Shown in pieces: positions 1 through 9,494 of a DNA stretch of 64,000 nucleotides (position 1 is its first letter; each line of letters opens with the position of its first letter). The stretch is from positions 25,198 through 89,197 of the forward strand of contig JBGCGJ010000026.1 of NCBI GenBank assembly GCA_045110675.1, read 5' to 3'. The DNA comes from JBALVT01 sp045110675. Lineage in GTDB: Bacteria; Pseudomonadota; Gammaproteobacteria; Pseudomonadales; Halieaceae. Position numbers and translations under genes: made by a program. The notes below the pieces were generated by a model. That model saw only the letters and a list, made by a program, of their open reading frames with translations, did not search any database and was not told the DNA's origin.

Positions 1-1086
1 GACTATACTGCCAGACTCGCTCTCGAACTATCAAAACTACAACCTGGAGCGGTGGGAATCCTCACCAGTGATGTTACGAACAGAGAGTCTGCGGGCGAGG
101 ATAATGTCTCGGTTCATTCGGTTATGCCAAACTGGTCACTAAGCTCTTTAAGAATACTGCTACATGTTCTGAAAAGAGAAAGACCGGAGATCGTCCACTT
201 TCAATTCCCAACCGCCGGCTATGGCAAAGGACTAACACCTTGGCTAGCGCCTTTGGTCACCAGCATGATGGGATACAACGTAGTGCAAACTTGGCACGAA
301 GGATACACATCACGTCAGATCCCTACGATGCTGCTTAAAGCGCTCGCTCCAGGGCGACTAATCGTGGTGCGCGAAAACTATGCCCAATTGTTAAGACCTT
401 GGCTGAGATGGATTTTACCGCTGAGGAAATGGACCTATATCGCCAGTACTTCAACTATACCCAAGCATCAACTGACTCCTGAAATGAAGGACAACCTGCG
501 CGCCAAATTCCCCGCGGACAAAAAACTGTTGGTGTTTTTCGGTTTCGTACATAGAGACAAGGGCGTACACAGGATCTTTGAAGTGGCTAACCCTGACCAA
601 CACCATATTGTGATTGCCGGACCCATGACCTATCTAGACGAATATTGTTCGGAACTACGACGCCAATGCGCTGAATCGAGGTGGGCTAGCAGTGTCGAGA
701 CCACGGGCCATCTGCCCCAAAAAGAGGTTGCTAACTTACTGGCCATCGCAGATGCCGTCGTACTACCCTTTGAAAAAGGGGGAGGCCAATGGAATACATC
801 TATTGAAGCGGCGAAACTAAATGGGGCTTTTGTACTTACTACGTCTTTGACCGAGATGGGTTATTCACCTAAGACGGACACTTTCTTTGCAACCCCTGGA
901 GATACGTTGCAAATGAAGGAGGCATTGGCAAAGCGTTTCAGTGGTTCGTATCAGCCCGACCAAACACCTAGCGAAGAGAATCCCTGGCGACGCATTGCAC
1001 GGGAACACTTGAGCGTATACAACAGCCTGCTACCTGAAGGTCGTCACCTAAAAGAGCACTCAGAATCGGGTTTGAACAATGCCTAA
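1..1086 (+). CDS. Glycosyltransferase, GT4-like (5' end outside window)
   Basis: The frame is open from base 1 without a stop, so the gene starts upstream; the GTG at 52 is an internal codon, not a believable start. 361 residues are visible. The C-terminal half looks like a GT-B fold nucleotide-sugar transferase: a strand-turn segment FFGFVHRDKG followed by VVLPFEKGGG and an acidic residue in SIEAAK, the usual donor-binding region. It probably adds a sugar to a lipid-linked glycan at the inner membrane. Its stop overlaps the next glycosyltransferase by 8 bases, so it is part of a tight plus-strand glycan operon. Donor and acceptor cannot be read from sequence. Confidence 0.8.
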   Translation, partial: DYTARLALELSKLQPGAVGILTSDVTNRESAGEDNVSVHSVMPNWSLSSLRILLHVLKRERPEIVHFQFPTAGYGKGLTPWLAPLVTSMMGYNVVQTWHEGYTSRQIPTMLLKALAPGRLIVVRENYAQLLRPWLRWILPLRKWTYIASTSTIPKHQLTPEMKDNLRAKFPADKKLLVFFGFVHRDKGVHRIFEVANPDQHHIVIAGPMTYLDEYCSELRRQCAESRWASSVETTGHLPQKEVANLLAIADAVVLPFEKGGGQWNTSIEAAKLNGAFVLTTSLTEMGYSPKTDTFFATPGDTLQMKEALAKRFSGSYQPDQTPSEENPWRRIAREHLSVYNSLLPEGRHLKEHSESGLNNA

Positions 1087-2083
1087 GCTCTCCATATGTA
1101 TTCCCACATACAACTTTGGCCAATTTATCGGCGCTACTTTGCAGTCCATCGTCGATCAAATCGACTCAGATATAGAGGTACTTGTTGTTGACGGGGCATC
1201 CACCGATAACACGGGTGAGGTGGTGGCTCCATATACAAGCCAATTCTCCAACGTCAAATACCACCTGCTCGAAAAAAAGGGGGGTATTGACGTTGATATG
1301 GCCAGGTCTATGGAATTGGCGACCGGAGAATACTGCTGGCTATTTAGCAGTGACGATGTAATGTATCCAGACGCAATTGCCCGAGTGCTTTCCCATCTTG
1401 ATAAAGGTTGGGACGTTGTGCTCGCCACACACACTAACTGCACTATTGATATGACTCCGATTGGGCCTCATCCAGTTCTAGATGTAGGGCAGGATAGTAG
1501 CTACGACTTTTCAGTCAAGGAGGACCTGAATCGATACTTCGAAATAGCTACTACCACCGAGGCATTTTTCAGCTTTATGAGTGGGCTAATTATACGCAAG
1601 TCATACTGGGATATGGTAGATCTAAACCCTGATTTCATCGGTAGCTGCTGGGCGCATGCAGCCAGATTATTTCAAATTAACAACACAGCGCCTTTGACGA
1701 TTAACTACATTAAACAACCTTTGCTCTACCGAAGAGGTGATAACGATTCATTCGCAAGTAATGGCCTGGTGAACCGTTACGCGATTGCGATCAATGGGTA
1801 CAACAAAATCGCAAACACTTATTTTGGGGTCCAATCACGCCAAGCCTGGAACATACGTCGTACGCTGAGGAACGAATATTCACTGAAAAGCTTCCTATAC
1901 GCCAAGCACTGTTGCTACCAAAACCCGGAACAGGATAATTTAGCACTACTGAACCAACTGGTGGTAAAGTTTTATTGCGATGCTAGTTTCAGGCATACCT
2001 TCTATAGAGGTCTGTACAATGCCCTGACTAAAAATCCACTAGCCATAATGATCTGGATGTATCAGGCACTGCAAAAAAAATGA
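1079..2083 (+). CDS. Glycosyltransferase family 2
   Basis: GT-A fold transferase of 334 residues. The start SICIPTYNFG (5-14), LVVDGASTDN (35-44) and the metal-binding acidic cluster SDD (91-93) are the standard family 2 signature. It is expected to transfer a sugar from a nucleotide donor to a growing surface glycan on the cytoplasmic side. The ATG lies inside the end of the previous gene, and the stop overlaps the next ATG as ATGA, which implies translational coupling. Its N-terminal 100 residues resemble the next protein (GEYCWLFSSDD against GDYCWLMTDDD), so the two look like an old tandem duplication. Confidence 0.85.
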   Translation: MPKLSICIPTYNFGQFIGATLQSIVDQIDSDIEVLVVDGASTDNTGEVVAPYTSQFSNVKYHLLEKKGGIDVDMARSMELATGEYCWLFSSDDVMYPDAIARVLSHLDKGWDVVLATHTNCTIDMTPIGPHPVLDVGQDSSYDFSVKEDLNRYFEIATTTEAFFSFMSGLIIRKSYWDMVDLNPDFIGSCWAHAARLFQINNTAPLTINYIKQPLLYRRGDNDSFASNGLVNRYAIAINGYNKIANTYFGVQSRQAWNIRRTLRNEYSLKSFLYAKHCCYQNPEQDNLALLNQLVVKFYCDASFRHTFYRGLYNALTKNPLAIMIWMYQALQKK

Positions 2084-3186
2084 CTACACTAGAGGAAGGC
2101 AAAGACCAGTCGGTATTGGACGATGCTCCAGTCCCGGTCGAAGGTAACACAGATACTCAGCTATCCATCTGCATTGCGACGTACAAAAGAGGCAATGTGA
2201 TTCGAGAGACGCTCGATAACATATGTGCCCAGCTTTGTATTAAAACAGAACTTATTGTCGTCGACGGAAACTCCCCGGACAATACCGAGGAAATATTGCG
2301 CGAGTACCAAGAATCACACTCAAATATCCACTACTTTCGCGAGGAAACGAATTCTGGCGTCGATCAAGATTTTGACAAAGCCGTTGGCTATGCTCGTGGT
2401 GACTACTGCTGGCTAATGACAGACGACGACCTATTGGAACCCGAGGCCGTTGCCACCGTTCTTAAAGCAATAAAATCCAACCCGGATCTCATTATTGTGG
2501 ATGCGGAGGTTCGAAGCAGTGATTTCCGCCAGGTCTTACAACACAGTCGCATGTTTTTGTCTCAAGACGCACACTTTGAAAGCATCGACGATGATTTTTT
2601 GAAAACCGCAGGCGATCAGTTGTCATTCATTGGTTCTGTGGTGATTAAGCGAGAAGTATGGAACACGCGCGACAGGGAGCCCTTCTATGGATCCCTGTTC
2701 ATGCACGCTGGGGTAATCCTACAATCACCGCCTTTGCAGAGTATTTGTGTATTGGCAAAGCCCCTAATTCAAATACGCTATGGCAACGCGATGTGGACAC
2801 CCCGAAGCTTCGAGATTTGGATGCTGATGTGGCCGCAGCTAATCTGGTCCTTTCCCAGATATTCGGATGAGGCCAAGCATATCGTATGCCCTGCCGATCC
2901 CTGGAAGAATTCGTTAGTCTTACTCAAGCATCGAGCGAAAGGAAGTTACAGTCGGGAAATTTATCGCAGATACATCAACCCGCGCTCCCGTGGCTGGCTG
3001 CGCCTTAAGTCCTGGCTGATCGCCTGCGTACCAGCTGCAGTTGCTAACTTTTTTGCGGTTGGCTACGTCGTTGTACTAAGTCGAAGTTCGAGACTAGGCT
3101 TGAGTGATTTATTGGAAAGCCCCCATGCGTCATTGGCAAGCAAGTGGCTTGCCCGAGCACTACCACTTCCGGAAATCGTAAAATGA
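2080..3186 (+). CDS. Glycosyltransferase family 2
   Basis: 368-residue GT-A transferase with an N-terminal extension of about 25 residues, then LSICIATYKRG, IVVDGNSPDN (59-68) and the DDD metal site (115-117). A hydrophobic segment near the C-terminus (about 320-345) may hold it on the membrane. It overlaps the upstream gene by ATGA and the downstream dehydratase by ATGA. It is a likely paralogue of the upstream family 2 enzyme; different C-terminal halves suggest different acceptors. Confidence 0.83.
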   Translation: MTTLEEGKDQSVLDDAPVPVEGNTDTQLSICIATYKRGNVIRETLDNICAQLCIKTELIVVDGNSPDNTEEILREYQESHSNIHYFREETNSGVDQDFDKAVGYARGDYCWLMTDDDLLEPEAVATVLKAIKSNPDLIIVDAEVRSSDFRQVLQHSRMFLSQDAHFESIDDDFLKTAGDQLSFIGSVVIKREVWNTRDREPFYGSLFMHAGVILQSPPLQSICVLAKPLIQIRYGNAMWTPRSFEIWMLMWPQLIWSFPRYSDEAKHIVCPADPWKNSLVLLKHRAKGSYSREIYRRYINPRSRGWLRLKSWLIACVPAAVANFFAVGYVVVLSRSSRLGLSDLLESPHASLASKWLARALPLPEIVK

Positions 3187-4145
3187 AAACCGCTTTAATT
3201 ACAGGAGTTACAGGTCAGGACGGAAAATACCTCAGCCATCTATTGCTCGAGAAGGGATATACCGTATTTGGTACAACCAGCAGAAGTATCAGTTTAGCTT
3301 CCAATGCTCTCAGTGAGGAAATTCAACAAGGGCTCAACCTAATGCATTTGGATCTCGCTGACTCCGAAGCTATCTCGCAAATCGTAAACGAGATTCAACC
3401 GGACGAGCTCTACAACTTGGCAGCTTTCGCGCGAGGCTCGACTATGTGGGATCTGCCTGCGGAGTTAAGCGACATCAACGGCCTCGCCGTCGCACGAATT
3501 CTGGAAGCAATTCGCCAAAACTGTAAAAGTATCAAATTTTGTCAGGCATCAAGTAGCGAGATGTTTGGGCATGCTCAGGCATCACCGCAATCTGAAGTAT
3601 CCGGTTTTTCTCCACGCAGTCCCTACGGAGCGGCCAAGCTTTATGCTCACAACATGGTAAACATTTATCGCGACCACCATGGCCTGTTTGCCTGTTCCGC
3701 GATTTTATTCAACCACGAAAGCCCGAATCGCCCCACTGATTTTGTTACCAGAAAAGTGACTCAAGAAGCCGCTCGCATCAAGCTGGGGTTGGCCGACACG
3801 CTACCATTGGGTAACCTCGAGGCACGAAGAGACTGGGGATTCGCTGGAGATTATACGCGGGCTCTTTGGATGATGTTGCAACACAATGCCGGCGCAGACT
3901 ATGTTGTCGCTTCAGGAGAAACTCAGTCCGTGGCCACGCTCTGCGATATTGCCTTTTCACACCTGGGTCTCGATTATCGCCAGTACGTCACCACAGAACC
4001 CGCCTTTTTTCGGGAGACAGAAAAAATTCAACTTATGGGCGATGCCTCCCTATTGAAAGAAACACTAGGCTGGCAGCCCAGCCTAAGCTTTACTGAACTC
4101 GTACAGTCAATGGTCGACCACGACCTCGCACTATTGAAACAATAA
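3183..4145 (+). CDS. GDP-mannose 4,6-dehydratase-like SDR (short form)
   Basis: Extended SDR of 320 residues. I chose the ATG at 3183, which forms ATGA with the previous stop and gives the expected MKTALITGVTGQDG start; an upstream in-frame ATG at 3144 would add 13 unlikely residues. The NAD site is GVTGQDG (8-14). The segments ASSSEMFG, RSPYGAAKLYAH and LFNHESP match GDP-mannose 4,6-dehydratase, with Ser for the usual Thr beside the catalytic Glu, then YxxxK. It lacks the insert of roughly 25-30 residues that normal Gmd carries in the C-terminal substrate domain. It should make a 4-keto-6-deoxy sugar; GDP-mannose as substrate is inferred by homology. Confidence 0.8.
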   Translation: MKTALITGVTGQDGKYLSHLLLEKGYTVFGTTSRSISLASNALSEEIQQGLNLMHLDLADSEAISQIVNEIQPDELYNLAAFARGSTMWDLPAELSDINGLAVARILEAIRQNCKSIKFCQASSSEMFGHAQASPQSEVSGFSPRSPYGAAKLYAHNMVNIYRDHHGLFACSAILFNHESPNRPTDFVTRKVTQEAARIKLGLADTLPLGNLEARRDWGFAGDYTRALWMMLQHNAGADYVVASGETQSVATLCDIAFSHLGLDYRQYVTTEPAFFRETEKIQLMGDASLLKETLGWQPSLSFTELVQSMVDHDLALLKQ

Positions 4146-4162
4146 GGAACAGGTGCTGCCAT

Positions 4163-5395
4163 ATGCCCCAGAAAATCCAGCAATGCCGCATCTGCGGAAA
4201 TTCACAGCTCGAACTCGTTCTTGATCTGGGCACACAGTATCTCACCGGCGTGTTTCCGGCATCTAGCGACCAGCATGTGAACCAGGGCCCCCTAAGATTA
4301 GTAAAATGTCATGGAGAGGGTTTCTGTGGACTTCTGCAGTTGCAACACAGTTACGACCTGGATGAAATGTACGGCGAGAACTACGGTTATCGCTCTGGTC
4401 TGAACAACGCCATGATGCGTCACTTGGATGAAAAAATTCAGCGCATTCTGACTCAGCACTCACTTCCACCAAATTCGCTTGTTATTGATATTGGCGCCAA
4501 TGACGGGACTACACTTAGATCTTACCCAGAGTCGGGATTGGAACTGGTCGGCGTCGACCCCACTAGCAAAAAATTTGAACAGTACTTCCCCAAACACGCA
4601 ACAATGATTGCCGACTTCTTTACCGCTGATTTAATCGAAGCTAAGTTTTCAGATAAAAAGGCATCGATTGTCACTTCCTTCTCGATGTTCTACGACTTGG
4701 AAGACCCCATGAGATTCATGCGAGACATACACAGTGTTCTTGAGGAAGGTGGAATTTGGGTATTTGAACAAAGCTACATGCCGACCATGCTGGACATGAA
4801 CTCCTATGATACTGCATGTCACGAGCACTTGGAGTATTACGCAATGAAGCAAATCGCCTGGATGGCAGATCGAGTCGGCTTTTCGTTAATAGATGTAGAG
4901 CTCAATGATGTCAATGGAGGGAGTTTTTCAATCACAGCGAAGAAATCTTCCAATATTGAACACGACGCCAAAGTAGCCGCTCTTATTGAGCAGGAAGAGC
5001 AAGCGGGGTTAGACACCCTAACGCCATATCGAGAGTTTGCAAAAAGAGTCGACGACACTAGAACCGCTCTAATCGACTTTTTTGACCAAGCCGCGCGTGA
5101 AGGCAAGCGGGTATGTGCACTGGGAGCGTCTACCAAGGGCAATGTCTTGCTGCAGTACTGCGGAGTAACCACCACACAGATAGCACAGGTGGGTGAGGTC
5201 AACGAAGACAAATTTGACAAATACACTCCCGGTACACTGCTGCCCATCGTTCCAGAAGCACAGATGCTGGACGAAGGTTTTGACTATCACTTAGTCTTGC
5301 CCTGGCACTTCAGATCCTTCTTTTTGGCTTCACCCCACCTCAAGGGAAAGACACTGGTCTTCCCACTACCTGAAATAGAACTGCATGTAGTGTAG
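4163..5395 (+). CDS. Sugar C-methyltransferase, zinc-binding class I SAM type
   Basis: 410 residues with the three-part layout of NDP-hexose C-methyltransferases (TylCIII/NovU type). An N-terminal zinc-binding domain has C8, C11, C49 and C55. A Rossmann methyltransferase domain has the SAM motif DIGANDG (109-115). A C-terminal domain contains GASTKGN, also typical of the family. It probably methylates a carbon of the 4-keto-deoxy sugar made by the preceding dehydratase, giving a branched sugar. It lies 17 bases after that gene in the same operon and is the last gene of it. Confidence 0.82.
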   Translation: MPQKIQQCRICGNSQLELVLDLGTQYLTGVFPASSDQHVNQGPLRLVKCHGEGFCGLLQLQHSYDLDEMYGENYGYRSGLNNAMMRHLDEKIQRILTQHSLPPNSLVIDIGANDGTTLRSYPESGLELVGVDPTSKKFEQYFPKHATMIADFFTADLIEAKFSDKKASIVTSFSMFYDLEDPMRFMRDIHSVLEEGGIWVFEQSYMPTMLDMNSYDTACHEHLEYYAMKQIAWMADRVGFSLIDVELNDVNGGSFSITAKKSSNIEHDAKVAALIEQEEQAGLDTLTPYREFAKRVDDTRTALIDFFDQAAREGKRVCALGASTKGNVLLQYCGVTTTQIAQVGEVNEDKFDKYTPGTLLPIVPEAQMLDEGFDYHLVLPWHFRSFFLASPHLKGKTLVFPLPEIELHVV

Positions 5396-5441
5396 TCCAA
5401 CTGCTACAATTCTGTTGCAATCAATTGAAAGGGCTTAGCTT

Positions 5442-5699
5442 GTGGCGGCAGACAAAAAGGCATCGACTTCTGAAGACATTGTGAGCTTCGAAACTTCTCT
5501 GGAAAAACTTGAAGAGTTAGTTTCCACCATGGAGACAGGCGATATCTCACTTGAGGAGTCGCTGAAATGTTTCGAAGAGGGCATAAAACTCACGCGCAAA
5601 GCTCAAAAGGCCCTGATCGAGGCGGAGCAGAAAGTTCAAAGTTTGATGGAGTCTGAAGGTGAAATGGTAATCGAGCCTTTCCAAGAGCCTGAGGAATAA
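5442..5699 (+). CDS. xseB: Exodeoxyribonuclease VII small subunit
   Basis: 85 residues, the normal length. The core SFETSLEKLEELVSTMETGD, followed by a second helix with SLEESLKCFEEGI, is the two-helix small subunit that binds XseA to degrade single-stranded DNA. GTG start with an AAAGGG ribosome site a few bases upstream. It sits two bases before ispA, the usual gammaproteobacterial pairing. Confidence 0.95.
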   Translation: MAADKKASTSEDIVSFETSLEKLEELVSTMETGDISLEESLKCFEEGIKLTRKAQKALIEAEQKVQSLMESEGEMVIEPFQEPEE

Positions 5700-5701
5700 G
5701 C

Positions 5702-6619
5702 GTGGAGAAAGGCTTTACCGACTTTCTTCGATCCTGCCAAGAACGCTGCCGCCAGTCTCTACCGACAATGATGGGTGCACCCGCCTCGGAGTTTATTCAC
5801 GGGGAGGCCCATGGTTTCGAGACTCTGATTGAAGCCAGCCACTACTCGCTCTCCAATGGGGGCAAGCGGGTGCGCCCTCTATTAGTTTATGGCGCCGCTC
5901 ATATCTTCGACAAACCAATGACGACCCCCGGATTGGATCACGCCGCTTGCGCAATTGAAATGATTCACACCTATTCGTTGATACACGACGATCTACCCGC
6001 CATGGATGACGATGACCTTAGGCGAGGAAATCCCAGCTGCCATAAATCCTATGGAGAAGCCACGGCTATTTTAGCTGGAGATGGTCTGCAGGCCCGTGCG
6101 TTCGAACTAATTTGCGAGGCCCCGCTAGTCGATCCAAAGGACAACCTCCAAATGATAAAGATATTGTCCGCAGCAGCCGGCCCAAGAGGTATGGTTGGCG
6201 GGCAGGCGATAGATATCCTGGCAATCAACTCAGAAATGAATATAGACCAACTCAAAAACATGCACTTGTGTAAAACAGGAGCCCTGATTCGCGCAGCTTT
6301 GTCTTTGGGCGCTATAGTCGGCGGTGCCGACAAGGCCCAGCTAGAAGCGCTTCAGCGCTATGGGGAACATATCGGCCTTGCATTCCAAGTGGTGGACGAC
6401 ATACTCGATGTAGAGGGCAACGCTGAAAGCCTGGGAAAAACAGCCGGGAAAGACATCGACGCCAACAAACCAACCTATGTAAAAATGCTTGGCCTGGAAA
6501 GAGCAAAACAAGAAGCGAAAAATCTACTCGAGGATGCTTTACAATCACTCGAGGTGTTTGGCAGTTCTGGAGATCACTTACGAGGGGTCGCAAACTATAT
6601 TGTTAATCGGCGGAACTAG
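5702..6619 (+). CDS. ispA: Farnesyl diphosphate synthase
   Basis: 305-residue trans-prenyltransferase. The first aspartate-rich motif DDLPAMDDDD (96-105) and the second DDILD (232-236) bind magnesium and diphosphate; GGKRVRP (53-59) binds IPP. It condenses IPP with DMAPP/GPP to farnesyl diphosphate for quinones and undecaprenol. GTG start, directly after xseB. dxs, which usually follows, is absent: the next gene, 24 bases on, is convergent ribA. Confidence 0.95.
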   Translation: MEKGFTDFLRSCQERCRQSLPTMMGAPASEFIHGEAHGFETLIEASHYSLSNGGKRVRPLLVYGAAHIFDKPMTTPGLDHAACAIEMIHTYSLIHDDLPAMDDDDLRRGNPSCHKSYGEATAILAGDGLQARAFELICEAPLVDPKDNLQMIKILSAAAGPRGMVGGQAIDILAINSEMNIDQLKNMHLCKTGALIRAALSLGAIVGGADKAQLEALQRYGEHIGLAFQVVDDILDVEGNAESLGKTAGKDIDANKPTYVKMLGLERAKQEAKNLLEDALQSLEVFGSSGDHLRGVANYIVNRRN

Positions 6620-6643
6620 GGGCAGAATCGCTATATTGCTTTG

Positions 6644-7240
6644 CTAAAAACTTTTCCCCAACATATGCCCCAACTTACCCGCCTTCGTCTCCAGATACTT
6701 CTCGTTATGAGGATTTCTACCCGTCTCCAGCGCAATACGCTCCACAACCTTGACGCCCAATTCCTCCAGCGCATTCACCTTGCGCGGGTTGTTGGTCATT
6801 AATCGGACCGAGTCAATATCCAGATGCTTTAGCATGGGTAACAACAGGCTGTAATCGCGCATATCAGCACCAAAACCCAGTTGTTCGTTGGCCTCAACCG
6901 TATCGGCTCCTTCGTCCTGAAGCTTGTAGGCTTTTATCTTGTTGAGCAATCCAATGCCTCGACCTTCCTGGCGCAGATAAAACAGGGCACCGACACCCTT
7001 TTCTGAGATCGCCTCCAGCGCCGCTTGAAGCTGGCTTCCGCAGTCGCAGCGCTTGCTAAACAAGGCATCGCCGGTCAGGCATTCCGAGTGAATACGCGCC
7101 AATACAGGCTCTGGGCCCGATAAGTCGCCCATCGTTAAAACAAGGTGTTCCTTGTTTGAAACCGGGTCTTCAAAACCGTGCATTTCGAATTCTCCCCAGG
7201 CGGTGGGGAGACGGGAGGATTCTACGTAGCGTGTTGACAC
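6644..7240 (-). CDS. ribA: GTP cyclohydrolase II
   Basis: 198-residue stand-alone RibA, the first step of riboflavin synthesis (GTP to 2,5-diamino-6-ribosylamino-pyrimidinone phosphate, formate and diphosphate). Zinc ligands are C54, C65 and C67 in SECLTGD and KRCDCGSQ; the GTP site is RQEGRGIGL. A separate RibA is needed here because the RibA-like half of the neighbouring RibBX lacks these cysteines. It converges with ispA and is transcribed after the aspartic protease gene, separated from it by about 60 bases. Confidence 0.96.
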   Translation of the reverse strand: MSTRYVESSRLPTAWGEFEMHGFEDPVSNKEHLVLTMGDLSGPEPVLARIHSECLTGDALFSKRCDCGSQLQAALEAISEKGVGALFYLRQEGRGIGLLNKIKAYKLQDEGADTVEANEQLGFGADMRDYSLLLPMLKHLDIDSVRLMTNNPRKVNALEELGVKVVERIALETGRNPHNEKYLETKAGKLGHMLGKSF

Positions 7241-7303
7241 TCGGACTATCCGTGAGCAAAGGGCCAGCAGTTTATCAGGTGTGCAGCTCGCTTGCGAGGC
7301 GCT

Positions 7304-7960
7304 TTAAAAGTCGCGCGAGAGCGTCAATATGCCATTTTTTTCCTGCATCTGGACATGTTGCAGATAAGTCATGCCAAGCAAAACTGTGGTCGGGTGGGTC
7401 CCACCTACAACCGAGGCCTGAACATTGTCTACGCGAATACCGCCGACATCAACAGAATCGAGCTTCACCACCCAGGCGCCCACGGTGCCCGATGCCGTGA
7501 CAACCTGCGATGGAATCCCAGCACTGAAATCTATGCCGAGGGCGCTGGCGTGAGCCGAATTCATCGCAACCACATTGGCTCCGGTATCTACCATAACCCG
7601 CATGGCTCGGCCGTTAATGGTCGCCTGCACAATATATTGCAAGGCCGAATCTCTAGGTATGTTAACCTCTCGCGCCTTGGGTTGCTGGTAATTACCCGAT
7701 ATACGCTGAGACATTTTTAGCTCGAGTCGCTTACCGTTCAACTCGATAACCGCCACTTTGTAATTGGCCTCAATCAACTTAACATCCCCAAAAGACTGGC
7801 CCTTCTTGAGCATTTTGCTAGTCCCAGAGATTTTCAGCATAGCGGCGTCGGTGAACAGTGCCTGCACCTGGACATCTTGCGCAAAGCTCGATGCGGTGGC
7901 TAAGGCCATCGTAGCCATCACCACAGCTGCGGCCAGGAAACTTACACGACTATTCTTCAA
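7304..7960 (-). CDS. Periplasmic retropepsin-like aspartic protease
   Basis: 218 residues. An N-terminal signal peptide (hydrophobic 7-22, likely cleavage after SFA near residue 27) is followed by a small N-terminal domain and a single clan AA protease lobe with DTG at 125-127 and the later hydrophobic-hydrophobic-Gly segment VLLGMTYL. One-lobe enzymes of this type work as dimers. It matches the TIGR02281-type bacterial family whose substrates are mostly unknown. It lies between ribA and pgpA on the same strand. Confidence 0.8.
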   Translation of the reverse strand: MKNSRVSFLAAAVVMATMALATASSFAQDVQVQALFTDAAMLKISGTSKMLKKGQSFGDVKLIEANYKVAVIELNGKRLELKMSQRISGNYQQPKAREVNIPRDSALQYIVQATINGRAMRVMVDTGANVVAMNSAHASALGIDFSAGIPSQVVTASGTVGAWVVKLDSVDVGGIRVDNVQASVVGGTHPTTVLLGMTYLQHVQMQEKNGILTLSRDF

Positions 7961-8034
7961 TCCGAACTCCGGCCATGTTCTTGATCACTACTCTTGTCAC
8001 GCTCCTACCTACCCCTCATACGAACACCCGTTAT

Positions 8035-8550
8035 CTACATCAGTGCTCTGGCAAGATGCAAAGTAATACACGCAAGTATGCCGGCGACAATGTCATCGAC
8101 CATGATGCCAAAGCCACCTTTTACTTTCTTGTCCAAGGGTCCAATTGGCCAGGGTTTGATAATGTCAAAAATTCGAAACACCACAAATCCGGCGATGATC
8201 CAGGTCCAGGTAGCCGGAAGCGCCCACAAGGTAATCCAGTAACCGACAAATTCATCCCACACTATGCCGGGATGATCGTGAACACCCAGCTCTCGACTGG
8301 CAACATCGCAAAACCAGATTCCAAGTAATGTCATTACAGCGATAAATAGGCTGTACATAGGCAGACTAAGATCTGAAACAAGTAAATACAGAGGAACCGC
8401 CATCAAAGTTCCAGCGGTGCCGGGGGCCCAGGGAGACAGCCCGGAGCCGAAGCCAAAAGCAAAAAACTGCACAGGCTGCGAAAAGGGACGGGGTTTGCTC
8501 CGATCTTTATCGGTAGCGCTTTCCAATGATGGGGGAAGTTCTTCGTTCAT
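8035..8550 (-). CDS. pgpA: Phosphatidylglycerophosphatase A
   Basis: 171-residue inner-membrane protein. The family motifs GSGLSPWAPGTAGT near the N-terminus, DEFVGYW in the middle and GGFGIMVDDIVAG near the C-terminus form the metal-dependent active site that removes phosphate from phosphatidylglycerol phosphate. About three membrane helices. It starts 23 bases after thiL, the conserved order in this operon. Confidence 0.93.
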   Translation of the reverse strand: MNEELPPSLESATDKDRSKPRPFSQPVQFFAFGFGSGLSPWAPGTAGTLMAVPLYLLVSDLSLPMYSLFIAVMTLLGIWFCDVASRELGVHDHPGIVWDEFVGYWITLWALPATWTWIIAGFVVFRIFDIIKPWPIGPLDKKVKGGFGIMVDDIVAGILACITLHLARALM

Positions 8551-8573
8551 GAAAGTCTCTGAAGGAGCATCAC

Positions 8574-9494
8574 CTAAAAGTGCCTGTATCCCGCAGGGGT
8601 GTCAATGTCGATACCACAATTCACACCCTGACCCGCAGTGACTTCACCAATACACACGCAGCCGTTGGGAACATCCTGATCCGCCGGGAGGGTAAAACAC
8701 AATTCGTAATCATCACCGCCGGTTAACGCCCACAACAGGGACTGTTCCGAGGATGCGTGGGAGCGCAATGCCTCAGACAGAGGCACCAGCTGCGGATCGA
8801 TGGTAATACCGACGCCGCTGGCATCGGCAATATGTGCTGCATCCGCCAACAGGCCATCGGAGATATCTATGGCAGCACTCGCTACCCCCAGCAGGGAACA
8901 ACCCAATTCGGTCCTGGCTATTGGGCGATAAAAACGTTCCCAGAGATATTCCGCATGTCGAGCATCGGGTTTCCATGCGCCTTGAATAAAGGCTAAACCA
9001 CCAGCTGCATCTCCCAGCACCCCGGAGACGCACAGTTGATCGCCCACCTTAGCGCCACCGCGCAGCAAACTCTGATTCAGTGGCAACGCGCCCATCACCT
9101 GAACTGTGATGGTCAGCGGGCCACGGGTGGTGTCTCCACCTACGAGGGGTATGTTGAAAGTCTTGGCGGCAGACGCCAGACCGTTACTGAAGGCATTCAG
9201 CCAAAAGTCATCGGCCTCGGGTACAGTCAACGCCAGGGTCATGCCAATTGGCCTTGCCCCCATCGCCGCGAGGTCGCTCACGGCAACCGCCACGGCGCGA
9301 AAACCGATGTCTTCGGGAAATGCGTCTTCCGGGAAATGGACTCCGGATACCAGCGTATCCACCGAGGTAGCGAGGCGCTCACTGCCTTGCAATCGCAAGA
9401 TAGCGCAGTCGTCACCCACACTGAGCTCAACATCAGCACCGCCCCCGAGGGAGGAAAAGTAGCGCGCTATTAGAGAAAATTCTGAGGAAGGCAT
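8574..9494 (-). CDS. thiL: Thiamine-monophosphate kinase
   Basis: 306 residues, family length. VGDDCAIL near the N-terminus, DLAAMGARP, VGGDTTRG and DISDGLLADAAHI are the ATP and magnesium sites of ThiL (PurM fold), which makes thiamine diphosphate. The start overlaps the last base of nusB, so it is translated with it. Confidence 0.95.
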   Translation of the reverse strand: MPSSEFSLIARYFSSLGGGADVELSVGDDCAILRLQGSERLATSVDTLVSGVHFPEDAFPEDIGFRAVAVAVSDLAAMGARPIGMTLALTVPEADDFWLNAFSNGLASAAKTFNIPLVGGDTTRGPLTITVQVMGALPLNQSLLRGGAKVGDQLCVSGVLGDAAGGLAFIQGAWKPDARHAEYLWERFYRPIARTELGCSLLGVASAAIDISDGLLADAAHIADASGVGITIDPQLVPLSEALRSHASSEQSLLWALTGGDDYELCFTLPADQDVPNGCVCIGEVTAGQGVNCGIDIDTPAGYRHF

